Below are positions 58,584 to 64,000 of a stretch of 64,000 bases of DNA, one piece after another. The notes beneath the pieces are model-generated. The model made no database searches, was not told the DNA's origin, and worked only from the letters and a program-made list of their open reading frames with translations. This DNA is from Planctomycetota bacterium (GTDB taxonomy: Bacteria; Planctomycetota; SZUA-567; H5-PLA8), in assembly GCA_023150555.1 (NCBI GenBank), contig JAKLKQ010000021.1:37573-101572 (forward strand), read 5' to 3'. The translations under genes and the position numbers were made by a program. The first letter of the stretch is position 1. The number at the start of each line of letters is the position of its first letter.

Positions 58584-59510
58584 CTATTCCTTCTTATCTG
58601 CCTTCACCAGTTCGAAGCTCTCCAGCGCTTTCTCGATCTCCGGCAGGTGCTCCTTCACGAGCAGATCGTGGAGCATGCTCGTGGCGATGAAGGCCTGGCC
58701 GTCGGCGACGAAGACCCACTGGCGCCAGGTGTGGTCGGCCTGGGCGGTCTTGGTCTGGTAGTAGCGCGTGTCCAGGCGCCCGAGCTTCACCTTCTTCATG
58801 TCGCGCAGTTCGATGCGCCGGTCGAAGTTCTTCGCGATGTTCAGGGCCAGCTGGTCGCGGACCTTCTCGAGGTTCACCGCCGCGTCCTTCTCGAAGCTGT
58901 ACGACCCCATCATGTAGATCTCGAGGTAGACCGGTTCCTGGTCGGGCTTTTCACTCTCGGGACGGTAGTAGACCAGCCGGCCTCTTGGGTTCTCGGTCCA
59001 CCTTACGGGCAGCGCGAGCTTGTACGGCAGGGGCGCGGGGCCGGGCGTGAAGACCCACACGTCCCATTTCTCGTTGTAGCGCCAGGTGCTCTGCGTCTGC
59101 CGCGCCAGCACGTCCAGGCGCTCGCGCCAGGTCGGCTTGTAGTCCTCGGGCGCGACCTCCTCGACCGGCGAGTCCTGCAGGCCCTCGTGCTGGGCGTACA
59201 GCATCACGTGGCGCTGGCGCTGGATCTCGTTGGCGACCTCCGCGAAGGTGCCTTCGAAGCGGAAGGCGGTGCGTTCGTTGAGGAACTGCTCGCGCTGCGC
59301 CGGGCTAAGCGGCCGGCGGTGCTTGAGTTCCTCCTCCGGGTCGAGGATCTCGTGAGCGGCCAGCGCTTCGGGCTCGGCACCGGCTTTGGCTTCGGCGGCG
59401 GGCGCTTCGGACTTGCCTTGGGGCGGCGTGTCCTCGGCGGCGGGCGCGGCGCAAGCCAGTCCAGCCAGAGCCGCGGCGAACCAAATCGGAATTTTTCTCG
59501 CAGAAAGCAT
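58584..59510 (-). CDS. Hypothetical secreted protein
   Basis: Signal peptide MLSARKIPIWFAAALAGLACAAPAA; single long ORF. Confidence 0.65.
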   Translation of the reverse strand: MLSARKIPIWFAAALAGLACAAPAAEDTPPQGKSEAPAAEAKAGAEPEALAAHEILDPEEELKHRRPLSPAQREQFLNERTAFRFEGTFAEVANEIQRQRHVMLYAQHEGLQDSPVEEVAPEDYKPTWRERLDVLARQTQSTWRYNEKWDVWVFTPGPAPLPYKLALPVRWTENPRGRLVYYRPESEKPDQEPVYLEIYMMGSYSFEKDAAVNLEKVRDQLALNIAKNFDRRIELRDMKKVKLGRLDTRYYQTKTAQADHTWRQWVFVADGQAFIATSMLHDLLVKEHLPEIEKALESFELVKADKKE

Positions 59511-59647
59511 TGCTCGTTCGTCCTTGACGCAGGCTTATAGAGTTTACCTGAAACACGCGAATGCGCCCACGCAACATTCGTCTCTTTTCAAGCGCGCCGC
59601 GTTGCGCCAGAATGAAGGCGCCGAAGCGATAAATCGAGGATCCCGCC

Positions 59648-61096
59648 ATGCGACGTCTTGCGTGCCTGTGTTTGCTGGGCGTGTTGGGCTTTCTCACGGT
59701 GCTTCCGCGCGCGGCCCGAAGTGAAGACGCCGCGGATGGCGAAGCCTTCGAAAAGGGCAAGCTCATCGCCGCGGTGAAGACGAAGGACGACCCCAAGCAG
59801 ACCTACGCGCTGTACCTGCCCAAGGCCTACGACCCGGCGAAGAAGTGGCCCATCCTGTACGCCTTCAGCCCCAACGCGCGCGGCACCGATCCCGTGCGGC
59901 TGTTCCAGGAGACGGCCGAACGCTACGGCTGGATCGTCGCCGGCAGCAACAACTCGCAGAACGGCCCGCACGAACCGATCGTCAAGGCCCTGGCCGCGAT
60001 CTGGAAGGACACCCGCGCGCGGCTGTCCATCGACGACAAGCGCCTGTACGCCACCGGCTTCAGCGGCGGCGCGCGCGTGGGCTTCCACCTCGCGCTGGAA
60101 AAGGAAGAGACCGAGAAAATCCCCTTCGCGGGCGTAATCCCCTGCGGCGCGGCCTTCCCCAGTTCGAACCAGCTGCCCAAGAAGGACAGCGCGCTGCTGG
60201 TCTGCGGCGTCGTCGGCGAGACCTGCTTCAACCACGGCGAACTTCTGCGCATGGACCAGACCCTGCGCACGCTGAACGTGCGCCACCGCGTGCTGGTCTT
60301 CAACGGCGGGCACGAATGGCCTCCGGCGGCCTACTGCGCTCTGGCCGCGCGCTACATGCAGCTGCACGCGCTGTGCGCCGCCGCCCGCGCCGCCAAGCCG
60401 TCGCCCGAGGCCGACGCCGAACTCACCGCACTGCTCGCCGAGGAGACCGCCGAGGCCGAAGCGCTGCTGGACAAGCCCGCCACCTTCTTCGACGGCTACC
60501 GCCGCATCAAGGAATGGGCCGCCGCCTGCCAGGGGCTGGCCCAGGGCGAAGCCCTGGCGAAGAAGGCCGCGGAGCTGGAGGCCGGCGAGCAGTACAAGAA
60601 GGACACCGCCGCCTACGCGGCGCTGGACAAACTCCGCGAGGACCTGGGCAAGATCAAGGACGACAACGAACAGTTCAAGGAGACCGTCAACCGGCTGACG
60701 GCCTTCATCACCGAACACCCCGATACGTTCGCCTGCGAGCACGTCAAGGTGCAGCTCAACGAGCTGCCCCGCCGCATGGCCCAGGGCGGCGTGATGCTCT
60801 TGCAGCAGAAGAACTACGAGGCCGCCGTGATGTACCTCAACCGCGCCAAGCTGCTGATGCCCGAGGACCCCAACGTGCCCTTCTACCTGGCCATGGGCCT
60901 GGCGCAGACGCAAAAGCTCGACGAGGCCTGCGCGTCGCTGGCCGAGGCCGTGAAACTCGGGTTCAAGGACCGCAAGCAGATCGAACAGGGCAAGCTCTTC
61001 GATCCGATCAAGGACATGGACGCATTCAAAAAGGTGCTCGCCGAGCTGCAAGGCGGCCCCGCTGAGAAGACCGAGGACACCGCGAAGACCGAATAA
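59648..61096 (+). CDS. Secreted alpha/beta hydrolase (PHB-depolymerase-like) with C-terminal TPR-like region
   Basis: Signal peptide; YATGFSGGARVGFHLAL; FNGGHEWPP; TPR-like LLQQKNYEAAVMYLNRAKLLMPEDPNVPFYLAMGLAQ. Confidence 0.75.
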   Translation: MRRLACLCLLGVLGFLTVLPRAARSEDAADGEAFEKGKLIAAVKTKDDPKQTYALYLPKAYDPAKKWPILYAFSPNARGTDPVRLFQETAERYGWIVAGSNNSQNGPHEPIVKALAAIWKDTRARLSIDDKRLYATGFSGGARVGFHLALEKEETEKIPFAGVIPCGAAFPSSNQLPKKDSALLVCGVVGETCFNHGELLRMDQTLRTLNVRHRVLVFNGGHEWPPAAYCALAARYMQLHALCAAARAAKPSPEADAELTALLAEETAEAEALLDKPATFFDGYRRIKEWAAACQGLAQGEALAKKAAELEAGEQYKKDTAAYAALDKLREDLGKIKDDNEQFKETVNRLTAFITEHPDTFACEHVKVQLNELPRRMAQGGVMLLQQKNYEAAVMYLNRAKLLMPEDPNVPFYLAMGLAQTQKLDEACASLAEAVKLGFKDRKQIEQGKLFDPIKDMDAFKKVLAELQGGPAEKTEDTAKTE

Positions 61097-61130
61097 CCCG
61101 ATGCCGGCGAAGGAGGTCCGGCCCAACCCC

Positions 61131-62243
61131 ATGAATACGATCTCCCTGCTCTACGTGGCCGGCGGCCTGGCGGTGCTGGTGGCCGGCGCCGAGGTCCTGG
61201 TGCGCGGCGCCTCGCGCTTGGCGCTGGCGTTGGGCATCACGCCGCTGGTCGTGGGCCTGACGGTGGTGGCCTTCGGGACCAGCGCGCCCGAACTGGCCAT
61301 CAGCGTGAAGTCGGTCTGGTCCGGCCAGGCCGACATCGCACTGGGCAACGTGGTCGGCAGCAACATCTTCAACGTGCTCTTCATCCTCGGCGTGGCCGCG
61401 CTGGTCGCGCCGCTGGCCGTCGACCGCCAGCTGATCCGCATCGAGGTGCCGCTAATGATCGGCTGCTCGGTCCTCGCCTACGTGCTCTGCCTGGACCGCT
61501 CGGTGAGCCGCCTCGACGGGGTGCTGCTGGCCGTGGGCATCGTCGCGTACACGGCCTGGGTGGTGCGCGAAAGCCGCAAGAAGACGGCCGCCGCGAAGAA
61601 CGGCGCCGCAACCGCCCCAGAAGCACCGGCCGCCCCGGACGCTGCGGCGGCGGCTCCGAAGCGAAGCCTGCCGTGGCTGGTGGTGCTGATCCTCCTCGGG
61701 CTGGGGATGCTGGTGGCGGGCTCGAACCTCTTTCTGGCCGGGGCCATCGAGATGGCCCAGGCGCTGGGCGTCAGCGAGTTGGTCATCGGGCTGACGCTGG
61801 TCGCGGGCGGGACCTCGCTGCCGGAAGTGGCGACCTCGGTGATGGCGAGCTTCAAGGGCGAACGCGAGATCGCCGTCGGCAACGTGGTCGGCAGCAATAT
61901 CTTTAACATCCTGTGCGTGCTGGGCGTATCGGCAGCCGCGAGTTCCGATGGGATCCCGGTCGCGAAAGGCGCGCTGGACTTCGACCTGCCGGTGATGATC
62001 GCGGTGGCCGTCGCCTGCCTGCCCATTTTCGTCACGGGCGGCACCATCGAACGCTGGGAAGGCGTGGTCTTCTTCGCGTACTACATCGCCTACGTGGCGT
62101 GGCTGGTCCTGCACGCGCAGGAACACCCGCTGCTGGAAGACTTCCGCGTGACGATCCTGGGCTTCGTGGCGCCGCTGACGGCCCTGACGCTGGGCGTGCT
62201 GCTGATCCGCCACCTGCGCCGCCGCCCGGCGGGCGGAGCGTGA
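61131..62243 (+). CDS. Calcium/sodium antiporter (CaCA family)
   Basis: VVAFGTSAPELAISV...GNVVGSNIFNVLFILG and GGTSLPEVATSVMAS...GNVVGSNIFNILCVLG internal repeat. Confidence 0.92.
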   Translation: MNTISLLYVAGGLAVLVAGAEVLVRGASRLALALGITPLVVGLTVVAFGTSAPELAISVKSVWSGQADIALGNVVGSNIFNVLFILGVAALVAPLAVDRQLIRIEVPLMIGCSVLAYVLCLDRSVSRLDGVLLAVGIVAYTAWVVRESRKKTAAAKNGAATAPEAPAAPDAAAAAPKRSLPWLVVLILLGLGMLVAGSNLFLAGAIEMAQALGVSELVIGLTLVAGGTSLPEVATSVMASFKGEREIAVGNVVGSNIFNILCVLGVSAAASSDGIPVAKGALDFDLPVMIAVAVACLPIFVTGGTIERWEGVVFFAYYIAYVAWLVLHAQEHPLLEDFRVTILGFVAPLTALTLGVLLIRHLRRRPAGGA

Positions 62244-62352
62244 CGACTTCAAACCACCAAGGCACAAAGAACGGGGATAGGATTTTGGGTTTTGGTTTTT
62301 GGATTGGCCTGCGGGTGTTCAAATCGCAACTTCGCTCGCCGGGCGCACCCCA

Positions 62353-63222
62353 CTATTTCAGCTCAGGCAATTCACCTTCATATAATAGACGAATCGGATT
62401 GTGCTCATGGTGAAAGACCCATTTTGCTTTTTCCTGGTCAAAGTCCAGCCCAACGCAAATCAACACGGGCTCCAACTCCTTCTCGAATCTCTTTTCGCGA
62501 ATTAGAAGGGCCTTGTATTCTCCGATCATGAACCAGTTCTGCCTCCCTTTAAGTAAAGCTTTAAACAGCGGGAGCGGATTTTGTTTTGGAAAATCGGCAT
62601 AATATTTTCCAATTCCCTCGATCGACTTTCCAATATACAGAGGCGAACTCCCTGGGGTATACTAAATATAATTAGCAGCAATCTCCTTATATTTCTTCTC
62701 GCTGTAAAGTGAGACCACCTTTTCAAGAAACGCCGCAATCTCCTCCTCTTCCTGCTTTGACGGCTTTCGCAATTTCGGCTGGCCCTTCGCAAGCTCGGCG
62801 TCCTTCGGCGCCGCAAGCTCCGTCCAGGTCTTCTCGATCGCAGCCAACTGCCGCAACTCTTCGGTCCGCGTCTTCGGACGAAGCTGCGAATCGCCCCGCA
62901 GGTCGCCCAGCAGTTCCTGGGTCGCGTTCTGGATAAGGGCGATATTCTCGCCATCCCTGTACGCCTTGAGGATCTCGCGCTCGCGGTCGTTCAGCGCTTC
63001 CGCCTTCTTGCTGCTGAGCTTGGTGTACGTCGCGTGGTAGTCGTTTACGATCTTGTACTCTTCGGCGAAGTCGCCGACCGCGGCTTCCAACAGCCCAAGG
63101 TACTCCTTCGGCGGCGTCACGTACTCGTCGTCGCCTTCGGCGCCTTTCTGGTCGGCGCCCTTTTCCGGCGTCTTTTCTTCCGCGCGCACGAACTGCGTCT
63201 TTTGGCGCCACGAAAAAAGCAA
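62353..63222 (-). pseudogene. Candidate gene interrupted by an in-frame TAG
   Basis: ORF 62662..63222 ends ...KKYKEIAANYI-TAG; the same frame continues 102 codons (YTPGSSPLYIGKSIEGIGKYYADFPKQNPLPLFKALLKGRQNWFMIGEYKALLIREKRFEKELEPVLICVGLDFDQEKAKWVFHHEHNPIRLLYEGELPELK) to TAG at 62353-62355. Confidence 0.6.
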
Positions 63223-64000
63223 AAGTGAAATTTTCTATTCATTGTGCCGCATAGGATTACAGGTTTCCCGAACGGATTATTTTTACCCATTGTCGTTCAA
63301 GTACGTGCAGGTTCAGTTGCTGGGCTTGAGGTGTCGGGCTAATGGGAAGGGCGCTCGGGTTTTGCCGTTCCTCGCCCATCGCCTCTCGCCGATGACCCCT
63401 GTGCAGTACGCAGTACCCGCGGCAGGACGTCGTTCGATGGACGAGCGAGGTCATCGCCTTTCCGCGGTTTGCCGGTGCCAAAGAAGTGCGCAGTACCGCC
63501 TGTCCCGGGTTCCTCGCGTCCGGAGCGAGGGGCGCGGCGGGCAACGGCAAGCCGGGGAAAGCGAAGGCCATCCGCACGCGCGTTCATGTCTAGCGATCGA
63601 CCCCGCGTGCGAAGTTTGCGCAAACAGACTTCGCGCACCGTGGTAGGCCGCGCCCCTTTGCATCGGTGTCATGCCGGGGGCCCGGGACAGGCACCGCATT
63701 TCGATTGCGGATTGCGGATTTGGGATTGGAGGGCATGAGAAAGATGAATTGACTGCGAGAAAGCAGGCACAAACAGAAGTCGGCGATGAACCGATTTCAT
63801 AATCTCCCCATTGATGCATTTAGACATTGAGATACCGGACCAATGATTAAATGACTCAATGAACAAATGAATAATTCCTGCGGTGACCGGGACCCGAGAA
63901 CCGGCCTGCCCACCGAAGCCTGGGCGAAGGCCGGGTATCCGGACTTCGGAACGGATAGTTTCGAGTTCAGACTTGGCGGCTGCAAACCGTTAAAGGGAAA

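Noticed and set aside
1-64000. tRNA, rRNA, CRISPR array or phage module
   Set aside because: Read through for T-arm-like motifs, regularly spaced repeats, cas, integrase or structural phage proteins; nothing convincing found by eye.

Overview
High-GC bacterial chromosomal window, probably from a Planctomycetota-like or related PVC/environmental lineage (inferred from gene content only). About 35 protein-coding genes can be supported; I recognised no rRNA, tRNA or CRISPR array. Housekeeping genes include an NtrC-type regulator, hppA-rsfS-argC-PII, rpsU, fumC, mfd, queG, M24/M20/M17 peptidases and a Ca2+/Na+ antiporter. Accessory content includes a BsuBI/PstI-like type II R-M pair, three NHL/FlgD-like secreted paralogs, and two ECF sigma factors fused to a transmembrane helix plus an extracytoplasmic domain. 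The most unusual part is about 28-43 kb. It holds (1) a 276-bp MITE-like element made of two nested imperfect hairpins next to a phytanoyl-CoA-dioxygenase-like gene, with a solo terminus abutting that gene's stop codon; (2) three same-orientation copies (33.7, 38.3, 42.4 kb) of an ~80-bp module encoding the C-terminal peptide GFFRPSDRRYGxEFYDHWDFQKMFGNR, two of which flank a membrane-ECF / Cys-hydrolase / Rieske oxygenase / SMR gene run; and (3) other palindromic repeats. A G/C-rich microrepeat family also lies in frame inside mfd, and a candidate secreted-protein gene near the right end is interrupted by an in-frame amber codon.
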